Shown here: piece after piece, positions 25,301 through 35,200 of the stretch
How positions within the stretch are numbered: the stretch's first letter is position 1
How the letters are laid out: each line of letters starts with the position of its first letter
Origin: Methanobrevibacter sp. YE315
GTDB lineage: Archaea; Methanobacteriota; Methanobacteria; Methanobacteriales; Methanobacteriaceae
Assembly (NCBI RefSeq): GCF_001548675.1
Contig: NZ_CP010834.1
Span: forward strand, 779,501 to 843,500
Reading direction: 5' to 3'
Length of the DNA: 64,000 nt
Program-made: the position numbers and the translations under genes
Notes under the pieces: generated by a model
The model's database searches: none
Seen by the model: only the letters and a program-made list of their open reading frames with translations
What the model was told of the DNA's origin: nothing

Positions 25301-26257
25301 ATGATTCTTATGAATATTATTGTAGACCCACTATTATTTATACAATTTTTTAGACAATCAATAGGCGGAATATTTGATTCGTTTTTTGTTTCATGTTCAT
25401 ATTATGGTGAAACAATAAGCGTCATTGTTTTAATGGCATTATTTTACTGGTGTTTGGATAAAAAACTAGGAGAATATCTGTTTATTGCATTTTGCGGGTC
25501 TAATATTGTTACTTCCTTTCTTAAAAATATTGCATGTATATATCGGCCATGGATACTGGATTCAAGAATACATCCTGTAAATGATGCCATGCCCTCAGCT
25601 ACGGGATATTCTTTTCCAAGTGGCCATTCATCAAATGTAACAACTTTATTCGGCGGAATTATTATAAGGGGAAAATACTCTAAAGCTTTAAATATTGTTT
25701 TTGCTGTTTGCATGATGCTTGTTCTTTTTAGTAGACTTTATTTATGTGTTCATTCTGTTTTGGATGTTTTGGGCGCTTTCATATATACGGTTATTGTATT
25801 GCTAATATTTTCCAAATTATTCGATAGATTAGATGAAAAACCTAATTTTGACATAATCATATCAGTTATTGGATTAATACTTGCAGCAATAGTAACTATT
25901 TATATTTTAACAAAAGGATATCCAATGGATTATGATTCTGCAGGTAAATTAATTGTTGATCCTGCAATTTTGACTTTAGGTGCTTTTTATAATATCGGTT
26001 TAATTTCAGCAATATTGATTTCATGGCCAATAGAGCGAAGATTCATTAAATTTTCAGATGAAGGAACAACTGAAATTAAAATGATTAGATTTTTATGTGG
26101 GTTTGTGGGCATTGGATTTATTGCAACTGTTATTTTGCCATTAATTGGATCCACTACTCCACTAGTAAATTTCCTGGGAATGTTTATATTAGGATTATTT
26201 GTCATGTTAATATATCCGGCAATAATTAAATTTTTCCAAAAGAGCCAAATAATATAA
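25301..26257 (+). CDS. PAP2-family phosphatase, membrane-bound
   Basis: This 318-residue polytopic protein has about eight hydrophobic segments. All three acid-phosphatase (PAP2) motifs are present in order: KNIACIYRP (KX6RP, about residues 78-86), PSGHS (about 107-111) and SRLYLCVHSVLDVLG (SRX5HX3D, about 146-160). It should remove phosphate from a lipid such as a prenyl pyrophosphate or phosphatidate at the membrane. The C-terminal half adds extra membrane helices beyond the core. The start may be the ATG at 25301 or 25310; neither has a strong ribosome-binding site. Confidence 0.88.
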   Translation: MILMNIIVDPLLFIQFFRQSIGGIFDSFFVSCSYYGETISVIVLMALFYWCLDKKLGEYLFIAFCGSNIVTSFLKNIACIYRPWILDSRIHPVNDAMPSATGYSFPSGHSSNVTTLFGGIIIRGKYSKALNIVFAVCMMLVLFSRLYLCVHSVLDVLGAFIYTVIVLLIFSKLFDRLDEKPNFDIIISVIGLILAAIVTIYILTKGYPMDYDSAGKLIVDPAILTLGAFYNIGLISAILISWPIERRFIKFSDEGTTEIKMIRFLCGFVGIGFIATVILPLIGSTTPLVNFLGMFILGLFVMLIYPAIIKFFQKSQII

Positions 26258-26627
26258 TAAGTTAGTTTTAATCACATTATCCTGTTGGTTTTTGAATGTT
26301 TGTATTTAAATTAAACTATGGATATTTCCCTCTAAAAATTATTTCTTTAAGGTATGGGTAACCCTAATAATTATTATATAATTCAATGGATTATGTGTAG
26401 GCCATGACAGTTTATTATATATATCGATAGACAGCAAAAGCTGATTTATCGGATATTTTTTTGAGCGTTCGGTTTCATTTATAAAGGGTTATGTAAAAAT
26501 TGAATTGATGCTTATAATTTGTGTATTTTCTTATATGAAATTTAGTAATTTTAAGTTAAATATGAAAAAGCTTTAATATTAAATTATAATATAATAATAT
26601 CATACGATTATAACGGAGGTGAAAATT
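26258..26627 (+). promoter_or_regulatory. Intergenic region upstream of histone, with hairpin
   Basis: This is a gap of 370 bases. At 26425-26451 a two-part hairpin is formed by CGATA/TATCG and CAGC/GCTG around an AAAA loop, followed by a T-run (about 26455-26461). It may terminate the PAP2 transcript or end a small RNA. Nearer the histone, AT-rich TATA-like sequence (about 26570-26600) precedes a perfect GGAGGTGA (26615-26622). Confidence 0.4.
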
Positions 26628-26963
26628 ATGGCAATTCCTAAAGCTCCTGTAAAAAGGATTATCAAAGAAGAAGGTGCTGAAAGAGTAAGTGCTGATGCAG
26701 TAGACACATTAGTTGAATTCTTAGAAGATGACGCAGAAGCAATCGCTAAAAAGGCAATTGAATATGCAAAATATGCAAAAAGGCAAACAGTAAAAGCAGA
26801 AGATATTGCTTTAGCTATTGGCAAATCAGAAACTAGTGGATCTTCTGTTAAGAATAAACACAATCTTTTAGATGTAATCAAAGATGTATTTGAAGCTGCT
26901 TCAGAAGGAAAAGGCATTGAAGAAATCATTAAAGGATTTATGAAATTGGAAAAACAAGAATAA
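26628..26963 (+). CDS. Archaeal histone with C-terminal extension
   Basis: The gene encodes 111 residues from the ATG at 26628, which sits 5 bases after a perfect GGAGGTGA. The in-frame GTG at 26619 is inside that ribosome-binding site. Residues 1-68 form a standard archaeal histone fold: AIPKAPVKRIIKEEGAERVS, a long central helix DAVDTLVEFLEDDAEAIAKKA, and RQTVKAEDIALAIGK. Most archaeal histones end here. This one continues for about 42 residues with a predicted helical tail (HNLLDVIKDVFEAASEGKGIEEIIKGFMKLEK). C-terminal extensions occur in some archaeal histones, such as MJ1647, where they drive tetramer formation and DNA bridging; whether this tail does so is an inference. It is transcribed alone. 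Confidence 0.92.
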   Translation: MAIPKAPVKRIIKEEGAERVSADAVDTLVEFLEDDAEAIAKKAIEYAKYAKRQTVKAEDIALAIGKSETSGSSVKNKHNLLDVIKDVFEAASEGKGIEEIIKGFMKLEKQE

Positions 26964-27193
26964 ACTGGTGGATATTAATATTAATACGATTAAATTATAT
27001 TGATTTAATTTAAATCTTATAGTTTATTATTCGCAAGTTTTTCTTCATTTTTTTTATTTTTTTATTAAGGTTAATTAGATATTTTTTTTCATTTCTGGAT
27101 TGGAAAACATGAAATAACTGTAGAATTCACAGGCGGTCAATAAAATGATTTGTTGCTCTTTTTGCGCATTTTCTAATCATAGGGAGGTTCAAT

Positions 27194-28177
27194 CTATTTT
27201 CTAAACTCTTCTAAAAATTCTCTAAATAGTGTTACAAACATTGAAAAATCATATTTGTAAACGAAATTTTCAGCTTCAAAAAGACGGATTTCTACATTTT
27301 CTATTTTGTCTTTAAGAGGCCATAAATCAAATTCGGGAGAATAATAAACTTCTTCGGAAGAACCGACAATCAATGTTTTTGCTTTGATATTGGATAATTT
27401 ATCTTCCACATCGTAATCTAAAAGAGCATTATTCCTATATTTAAAATCATAGATGTCTTCAGAAGAACCCTCATCAATAAATTTATCCATAAATATGTCA
27501 AGTTCATCTCGGGTAAACTTTTGAAATGCTCTTTTTGGAAAGTACTGGGAATAAATTAATGAATTGATTGAAAACATCATCTTAGATAAATCTTCACTAT
27601 AAACAGTACTCCAATAAGCATCTGAGACATAAATCATATTATCCAGGGCTTTGGAAGTAATGTAGCGATAGCCATCTGTCTTAAAAGAACTGCTGCCTAT
27701 AATTAGAAATTCAAGTTCATCAGGATATTCGCATGCCCATGTATAGGCTTCATAACCACCAATTCCAACCCCCAGAATACCAAGGACTCTAGTCATATTG
27801 AATACTTCGTCTAAAAACTTTCTTTTGAAGTTTACACGATCTCTAATGGAATATTCTGGGAAATCAAATTTTAAATTGGTTGTAGATGGTGAACATGATT
27901 CCTGATAGCCTAAAGATGTAATGGATATATAAAAAAAGTTAAAATCAGATAACTCGCTTTCCGGACCAATCAATTGATGCAAATCTTCGATGGATAGGCA
28001 ATTTCCATTAAACCTATGACAATAGATGATTGCATTGGTAATGTTGCCTTCGCTGTCATATTTTGGAGTTCCGCGAGTGGTATATTCCACTTCAACATCC
28101 CGAAGGACATATCCGCTTTCAAATTCAAATTCTTCTAGAACATATTTCCTATAACCTAATTTGGAATCATCAATCAT
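27194..28177 (-). CDS. MetX-like alpha/beta-hydrolase lacking the catalytic serine
   Basis: This is a 327-residue protein of the homoserine O-acetyltransferase (MetX)-like alpha/beta-hydrolase group. The opening matches the family ('GYVLRDVEVEYTTRGTPKYDSEGN...AIIYCHRFNGN'). The nucleophile elbow, which should read G-x-S-x-G, is GVGIGGYEAY at about residues 135-144, with Gly in place of Ser. The acid position reads GSSEEVYYS, and the region where GHD is expected near the C terminus reads ENFVYKYDF, without His. The normal catalytic triad thus appears lost, so it is probably not a working acyltransferase. It has GGAGGA before its ATG and lies 33 bases after the ABC exporter pair, so it is likely the third gene of that operon. 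Its role may be binding or scaffolding. Confidence 0.7.
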   Translation of the reverse strand: MIDDSKLGYRKYVLEEFEFESGYVLRDVEVEYTTRGTPKYDSEGNITNAIIYCHRFNGNCLSIEDLHQLIGPESELSDFNFFYISITSLGYQESCSPSTTNLKFDFPEYSIRDRVNFKRKFLDEVFNMTRVLGILGVGIGGYEAYTWACEYPDELEFLIIGSSSFKTDGYRYITSKALDNMIYVSDAYWSTVYSEDLSKMMFSINSLIYSQYFPKRAFQKFTRDELDIFMDKFIDEGSSEDIYDFKYRNNALLDYDVEDKLSNIKAKTLIVGSSEEVYYSPEFDLWPLKDKIENVEIRLFEAENFVYKYDFSMFVTLFREFLEEFRK

Positions 28178-28210
28178 TATTAGTCCTCCATTAATTATTG
28201 AAATATATTA

Positions 28211-29986
28211 TTAGTTATTCTCTTGAGTTTTCAGTGTATTGTAGTAGTATCCTTTTTTGGCTAAAAGCTCATCATGGTTTCCTTGCTCAATTACCCTTCC
28301 TTTTCCAAGCACAATGATTTTATCGGCATTTTTAACGGTTGACAGTCTATGAGCTACAACAAAACTGGTTTTATTTTCCATCAACTTGTCTAAAGCCTCT
28401 TGAATCAATAGTTCTGTTCTTGTATCTACATTGGATGTTGCTTCGTCTAGAATTAAGATTTCCTTATTGGAGATAATTGCTCTAGCTATTGTCAGGAGTT
28501 GTTTTTGACCTTGTGATAGGTTATCCCCATCTTCATTTAGGATGGTTTTATAACCTTCTGGAAGTTGTCTTATGAAACTGTCTGCATTCGCCTTCTTTGC
28601 AGCTTCAATTATTTCATCCTCTGTTGCATCCAGATTGCCGTATCTGATGTTTTCTTCAATCGTATCTGAAAACAGCCAGATTTCCTGTAAAACCATTCCA
28701 ATAAATGACCTAAGAGAATGTTTGTCATATTCGTTGATGTTTACTCCGTCAATTTTTATCTCTCCCGAATCGACATCGTATAATCTTGTAAGTAGCTTAA
28801 TGAGGGTTGTTTTACCGGATCCTGTTTCACCGATAATGGCTACTTTTTCACCTTTTTTGACGGTTAATGAAAAGTTGTCAATAATCTTTTCATTTTCAGT
28901 ATAACCGAAACTGATGTTATCGAAGGTTATTTTATTATTAAATGATTTAAATTCCTTTTTGGAGGGATTTTCTTCTTCTTCCATATCTAAAAACTCGAAT
29001 ATCCTTTCAGCAGAGGCTGTTCCTGCCTGAAGTAGAGGTATTATTGAGGTTATGTTTTCTATAGGTTCTGTAAAATTATTTAAGAATTCAAAAAATGATA
29101 AAATTCTTCCAATTGACATTGTGCCTTGAAGAACAAAGATTGATCCCAATACTGCTATTGCAACATATCCCAGATTGGAATCCAGGTTCATAAGCGGGGT
29201 GTTGAGATTTGAAAAGAATTGTGATTTCCATTCATGGGCGTACCATTCATCAATCTTTTCATTAAAATCATCGACTGCGCGGTCTTCATAGTTAAGTGTT
29301 CTTATTAATTCCTGGCTGGAAAATATTTCTTCAATTTGGCCTGCGGTACTTCCTTGGATGGATAACTGTTTATCGAAATATTTTTGAGAGAATTTCACGA
29401 CGATTCCAATGAAAAATATTGACAGGAGGGATATGCAAACAACGGCCAATGTCAACCAAACATTAGTGATAAGCATCATTATGAGGGTACCTATGACTGT
29501 AATTATGGCAGTTGTTATTTCAAAAAATGATGATATAAGACCAGTTTCCAGAGCGTCAATATCATTTGTCATTCTTGCTAAAACATCACCTCTTTGATTT
29601 TCATCAACAGAATTCATCGGCATTCCCATTACTTTATTTGTCATTCTTTGTCTTAATGTGTAAACAATTTTGGAAGTCGTTTTCGCCAAATAATATGTTT
29701 TAAGGTATGTAAATACATTGCCGATGAAATATAGTGTTCCAATAATGAGTAATATGTAACATAATCTAGCAAAATCAAGTGTTCCAGTATGGTTAACAAT
29801 ATTGAGGGCTCCTTCAGTGAGAATATCTATTGCGTCTCCTAAAAATATGGGAGTAATGACGGTACATATGACTGTTATTATTGCACAAACGCCTGCAAAA
29901 GTGAATGTAAGTTTATACTCATTCATTAATTGCAAAACATTTTTTATAATTTTTTTAATTCCCATTTTTTCTCCATCGGAAGTCAT
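28211..29986 (-). CDS. ABC exporter half-transporter with canonical ATPase site
   Basis: This 591-residue half-transporter has six membrane helices (about residues 15-330) fused to an ATPase domain. Motifs are Walker A GETGSGKTT, Q-loop in MVLQEIWLF, signature NLSQGQKQLLTIARAI, Walker B ILILDEATSNVD with the catalytic Glu, and H-loop VVAHRLST. It is the catalytically complete partner of the upstream gene; together they resemble heterodimeric exporters such as TM287/288 or LmrCD. Its ATG at 29986 overlaps the upstream TAA by one base. A later ATG at 29965, with GGAG just upstream, would give a shorter start. It lies beside the NRPS and is probably an exporter of the peptide or another drug-like compound. 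Confidence 0.92.
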   Translation of the reverse strand: MTSDGEKMGIKKIIKNVLQLMNEYKLTFTFAGVCAIITVICTVITPIFLGDAIDILTEGALNIVNHTGTLDFARLCYILLIIGTLYFIGNVFTYLKTYYLAKTTSKIVYTLRQRMTNKVMGMPMNSVDENQRGDVLARMTNDIDALETGLISSFFEITTAIITVIGTLIMMLITNVWLTLAVVCISLLSIFFIGIVVKFSQKYFDKQLSIQGSTAGQIEEIFSSQELIRTLNYEDRAVDDFNEKIDEWYAHEWKSQFFSNLNTPLMNLDSNLGYVAIAVLGSIFVLQGTMSIGRILSFFEFLNNFTEPIENITSIIPLLQAGTASAERIFEFLDMEEEENPSKKEFKSFNNKITFDNISFGYTENEKIIDNFSLTVKKGEKVAIIGETGSGKTTLIKLLTRLYDVDSGEIKIDGVNINEYDKHSLRSFIGMVLQEIWLFSDTIEENIRYGNLDATEDEIIEAAKKANADSFIRQLPEGYKTILNEDGDNLSQGQKQLLTIARAIISNKEILILDEATSNVDTRTELLIQEALDKLMENKTSFVVAHRLSTVKNADKIIVLGKGRVIEQGNHDELLAKKGYYYNTLKTQENN

Positions 29987-31695
29987 TATATCGCATCCCT
30001 CAATGTATCGACTTGACTGTTTACAATTTCACGATAAATGTCACAACTTTCAATTAATTCGTCATGAGTTCCACTATCAATGATTTCCCCATCATTTAAG
30101 ACAATTATCTCATCAGCATCCTTAATTGTCGAAATCCTTTGGGATACAATTAGAATTGATGCATCATTCAAGTCTTTCAAGTTGTTTTTTATTATTGTTT
30201 CAGTGTTCATGTCAAGTGCTGAAAAACAGTCATCAAATAAATAAAAATTGCATTTCTTTAAAATTGATCTTGCTATGGATAAACGTTGTTTTTGCCCGCC
30301 TGAAAAATTAGATCCTCCCTGTACTACTTCATCATCCAAACCATTGATGAAATTCACATTGGCCTTTTTTAATGCTTCGTTAATGTCATGGTCGCTTGCA
30401 TTTTCATCAACGAGGAGCATATTGGATTTGATGGTTCCTTCGAATAGCTGGGCTTTTTGCGGTGTCAAACTTATGCTTTCCCGCAGAGCAGTTAACTTAT
30501 AATTCTTGATATTTTCTCCATTTAACAATATTTCTCCGGCAGTTGGATTCTGAAGGCGAGGTATCATATTGAGTATTGTTGATTTTCCGCATCCGATTCC
30601 TCCGATAATGGCTACGGTTTTACTTGGCTCCAATTTGAAATTGATGTTTGTTAAAGTGTTTTTTTCACTATTAGGATATTTGAAATCCACATTTCTAAAT
30701 TCAATGCTTGGTTTTTCTGTACTGATTGTTTCTATTTCACCGTCAACGATACTCACTTCGGTTTTGAATATTTCATTCACGCGCCTTATGGATACGATTA
30801 CTTCAGGTATTTCGGTAAAAAATGTTGCAATCATTAAAAAGGCGCTAACAATTTGGGTTGCATATTGAATAAATGCAAGCAAGTCTCCAACCAATAAATC
30901 TCCTGTTTCAATATGAAAAGATCCAAAATAAATTAAACTAATGGTCATAATGGATAAATGCAATGTCATTAAGGGTCCTAAAAGAAGAATGAGTCTGTAA
31001 CCTTTAATGTTGTTTTCCTTAAACTCAGTATTTACTTTGTCAAATTTCTTTTCTTCATAATCTTGCCTTACAAAAGTTTTAATGGCAGACATTCCTGTTA
31101 TGATTTCGCTGATGTTACTGTTGATTCTATCAGTGATTTCTTGCAGTTTTCCAAAGTATGGCATGACTTTTTTAAAAAGTGGAATCATCAAAATTATAAT
31201 GACGATAAATATTATCAGAACAATCCAGTATAAGTTTGTTCCAAGTTCAAAACACTTGATAATGCCCCCAACCCCAATTATTGGTGCGAATATAATCACT
31301 GTTAAAAGCTCTTCTGCAAACATCTGGATTTGTGAAACGTCCATCAGGATTCTGGTAATCAATGAAGACTTAGAAATATTGTTCAGTTCATGATTGGAAA
31401 ATTTCAATGCCTTTGGATAAATCATTTTTCTTAAGTCTCTCGCATATCCTGAAGAAAACCTGCTTGAGAAAAATGAGACAAGTATTGCAGTAATTGTTGC
31501 AAGAACTGTTATTGCAATCATTTTTATTCCAATATCATAGACATAATTTATGTCTGCATTGGCAACACCAACATTTACAATGTCTGCAGTATATTCAGGC
31601 AGCATTAATGTAAAATATGCCTGAACAATTAACAGCAGCAGAATAAGTATTATTGTTTTGTATTTTTTCAATATTGGTGAAATCAATGAATTCAT
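29986..31695 (-). CDS. ABC exporter half-transporter with degenerate ATPase site
   Basis: This 569-residue half-transporter has six membrane helices followed by an ATPase domain. Walker A is GGIGCGKST and the signature is FSGGQKQRLSIARSI. Walker B ends FYLFDDCFSALD, with Asp in place of the catalytic Glu, and the H-loop His is Gln (IVSQRIST). This pairing of one degenerate and one complete site is the hallmark of heterodimeric type IV ABC exporters. It is the first gene of a three-gene minus-strand unit, starting 515 bases from the divergent NRPS gene. There is no clear ribosome-binding site before its ATG, so the transcript may be leaderless. Confidence 0.92.
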   Translation of the reverse strand: MNSLISPILKKYKTIILILLLLIVQAYFTLMLPEYTADIVNVGVANADINYVYDIGIKMIAITVLATITAILVSFFSSRFSSGYARDLRKMIYPKALKFSNHELNNISKSSLITRILMDVSQIQMFAEELLTVIIFAPIIGVGGIIKCFELGTNLYWIVLIIFIVIIILMIPLFKKVMPYFGKLQEITDRINSNISEIITGMSAIKTFVRQDYEEKKFDKVNTEFKENNIKGYRLILLLGPLMTLHLSIMTISLIYFGSFHIETGDLLVGDLLAFIQYATQIVSAFLMIATFFTEIPEVIVSIRRVNEIFKTEVSIVDGEIETISTEKPSIEFRNVDFKYPNSEKNTLTNINFKLEPSKTVAIIGGIGCGKSTILNMIPRLQNPTAGEILLNGENIKNYKLTALRESISLTPQKAQLFEGTIKSNMLLVDENASDHDINEALKKANVNFINGLDDEVVQGGSNFSGGQKQRLSIARSILKKCNFYLFDDCFSALDMNTETIIKNNLKDLNDASILIVSQRISTIKDADEIIVLNDGEIIDSGTHDELIESCDIYREIVNSQVDTLRDAI

Positions 31696-32210
31696 AATAA
31701 TATTTATTTTCTTAAGTAATATTTAAATTATTTTTTATTCAATAATTTACACACTTTTTATTATTTTGTTTATAAATATAATAGAATTGATTTTATTTCA
31801 TATTTTTTTTATCAATTTTTGATAAATTAGTTCATAATTGAAATTATTATGTTAATTTATATTTAAAATTTATTTATTTTTTAAAAATATATATTTATTT
31901 TATATTTTTGTTTATTTTTAAAAAAATTTTGATTCATATTTTTAGTTTAGTAGTAATCTAATGTTTAAATTTTTATTTTTTTATTATTTTTTAAGTTGTA
32001 GTATCATAATAATGAAATAAATTACAAAAATTTTTATTTAAATATTTTTTTCATAATTATTTTATAAATAACTGTACAATGTTTATTTTATTACACTTTA
32101 TATAATAGTTTTTGTTTAATTTTTATTAAAAATTCTGAAGAATATTTAATAAGTTATATATAATTTACTTTATAATATTATAATATATTAGAAAATTCGA
32201 GGCATGAAAT
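31696..32210. promoter_or_regulatory. Divergent AT-rich region between exporter operon and NRPS
   Basis: This is 515 bases of extreme AT content with long T- and A-rich runs. TATA-like sequence for the NRPS side is at about 32153-32164 (TTATATATAATT). A weak GAGGC at 32198-32202 precedes the NRPS ATG at 32211. No ORF, RNA gene or clear operator repeat is visible. Shared control of exporter and NRPS from this region is plausible but not shown. Confidence 0.45.
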
Positions 32211-35200
32211 ATGGAATTTTATGAAATAAAATTCAGCTTCAACCATAAGCTGATGGATAAAAAGAGTTTGGATACAGTCTTTAGTAATATTGGGGACTTG
32301 TTTGATGTGCGTTTTGATGAAAATTTAAATTTTTACCGTCAAAAAAATGATGGGGAAATTTACGAACTCAAGGAAGTCAGTGATGAGACAATTGAAAAAC
32401 AAATGAATATCTTTTTCAAATTCACATTCACCGACATTATTGATGTTCCTCTGTATAAATTTTTAGTTCTAAGATGTAATGATGAATTAACCATCTTGGC
32501 AAATATTCACTCTTCAATCTTTGACTACTCATCAGTAAATGTCATCAAGGAAATATTCAACAACCCTGAAGCATCCCATATTCCAAAAGACATAGGGCCT
32601 TACTTTGAAGAGTATGATGCATATCTAAATTCACCAGATTTTAAAAATGATAGCAGCTATTGGCAAAATAAACTTTTTGGTGCTGAAAATTATGTAAAAT
32701 ATTTCAATATAAAATCTAATAATTATAGAAACATCGGATTCTCGATTGAAAACGATTCAATTCTCACTTTTCTAAAAAATCATAAAATTTCCCGATATGA
32801 CTTTTTCACTGCTATCTTTTCACTATATCTGTCTCGCACAGATTCAACTGAAGGATGTCTATTGAAATCATCAATTAATGCTGATGAAGTTGTTTTTGGA
32901 TCACATGTCAAAAATACTTTATTGGTGATTGATTACTATAAAAATGACACTTTCGAAGAGTATCTGAACAGAATACAAAAGGATTATAAAGAAGCCATTG
33001 AACACACCAAAGTGCGTATTGAAGATTATGTTGACAGTTCATTTTATTATGCGATTCACGATTTCACTAATCTAAATGATATTGATGTTAGAAATGGAGA
33101 CGGATCCGCCCTAACATTCAATGTATACAAAGATTCAATTGATATCATATACAATTATGAGGTATTTTCGGATATTTACATTAGATATCTGATAGAAAAC
33201 ATAAAGCATTTGACCGATAATGTTTTGGAAGGCATCAACCAGCGTTGTGGCGATTTGGAATTTTTATCAATTGGGGAAAAGTATGATTTTAATGGGTTAT
33301 ATGAATTAACAGACTCTCAAATGACTATTTATAGGGATTCTCAAAATGGCACCGGCACCAGATATAATAACCCACTCAAATTAGGACTTGGAAATTCATA
33401 CCCTATAGCAAAAATAAAAAAAGCCATAAGCAAATTACTTAAATTACATCCAGTTTTAACTTCACGTATCATAGAAGAATGCCTAATGGGTTTTGATGCT
33501 AAACCTCCGGTAGTGGTCGGTTCAGCTGAAGACATTGAAACCTTTGTCCAGCCTTTTGAACTGAATAATTATCTGTCCCGTTTTTTAATTGTAGAAAATA
33601 AAAATGATGTATTTTTATGTATGGATTTTCACAGTTTGATTTTCGATGCAACCTCATTCAATACAGCAATAAACAGTTTATTGAAAATCTTAAATGGAGA
33701 AAATACTGAATTGGTGGATACTGGATTTTTAAGAGAAATATCATTTGAAGAAACCATTAACAATTCTGAATATAGGGATTACGCTCAAAAGTTCTATGAT
33801 AGCGCATTGTCTGAAAGGGATGAGGTAAATGATTTGATATTTTCCGTTGCTGAAGATAGCTCCAAATCTTATGTTGAACGGTTCAGCATTGATGATGAAA
33901 GTTTGACTTCATTTTTAGATTATCATAATATAACCCACAATCAATTTTTCACAAGCGTCTTTGCATATACATTATCAAGATTTACAGGATATTCTAAAGT
34001 TTTATTTAATTTGATTACAGATGGTAGGGCTCATCTGGGGTTGTCTGATTCTGTAGGAATGTTTTTCCAAACATCTCCAGTGCTGATGGAATGCGATAAT
34101 CAAAGTGTCGAATCATTCATGAATTACTCCAGTGATATAATTGATACTGTAAGCAAATTTGACCTGTATTCTTATCTGGACGTGGTGTTTGACTATCAGC
34201 TGGAAAATACAGTTTCATTTGGTGTTTTGCAGGATATATTTTCGTCTACACTAGATATAGAATTTGAGATGATGGAAAAGGACATGTGGGCTAATTTTTC
34301 AGTGGTGGTCTATTATGCAAAAGAGAATTCATTGGAAATAAGAATTTTCTACTCTGAAAAATACTCTGATAATTTTGTAAAACACTTTGCCAATTCATTC
34401 AAATTAATATTGGAGGGCATCGTTACCGAAGAGATGCTATCAGATATCAATTATATTGATGAATCTGATTTAAAACTTTTAGACAGTTACAATAAAACTG
34501 AATATCCTCTAATGTTTGATGATATTCTTGAAGCATTTAACTATAATTTGTTTAAAGATTTGGGCAGGCCTCTTGTATCATATAAAGATAAGGTTTATGA
34601 TTATGGTCAGGGAGCATTTATTGCAGATAAACTTGCCTGCACCTTAAAGGATGCCGGCGTTAGTGAAGGCGATAATGTTGCTTTTTTAGTTGAAAGATCT
34701 GAATTGTACATGTTCTGTATTTTAGGTGTTTTATCAACTGGCGCTAGATATGTTCCTTTAGATGATGCCCATCCGGATGAACATATTAAGTTCATATTAA
34801 ATGATACTTCAGCTAAGACAGTTATTGTCAGCGATGAAACTTACAATCGTGTCAAATACCTAAATGGTGATACATTTATCATTAACATTTCAGACATTGT
34901 CAATGGAGAAATTGAAGAGTTAGCTAGCTTACCCACTGTTAAATCTGATATTGCATGTATTCTTTATACCAGCGGGTCCACTGGCCTTCCTAAAGGTGTA
35001 AAAATTACAAGAAAAGCAATTTTAAATAGTGTGGAATCCTATGTCCATAAATATAATATGACTAATGAGGATGTCTATGGTTTATTTGCTACAATTGGCT
35101 TTAACACAGCTTCACTTGGAATATGTATAAGTTTTTATTCAGGAGCTTGCTTGTCAGTTGTTCCGGGAGACATTAAACTTGACATGGTAAAATTGAATGA

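Noticed and set aside
31696-32210. Possible origin of replication because of the extreme AT content
   Set aside because: There are no ORB-like repeats and no Cdc6/Orc gene nearby. AT-rich spacers are general in this genome.
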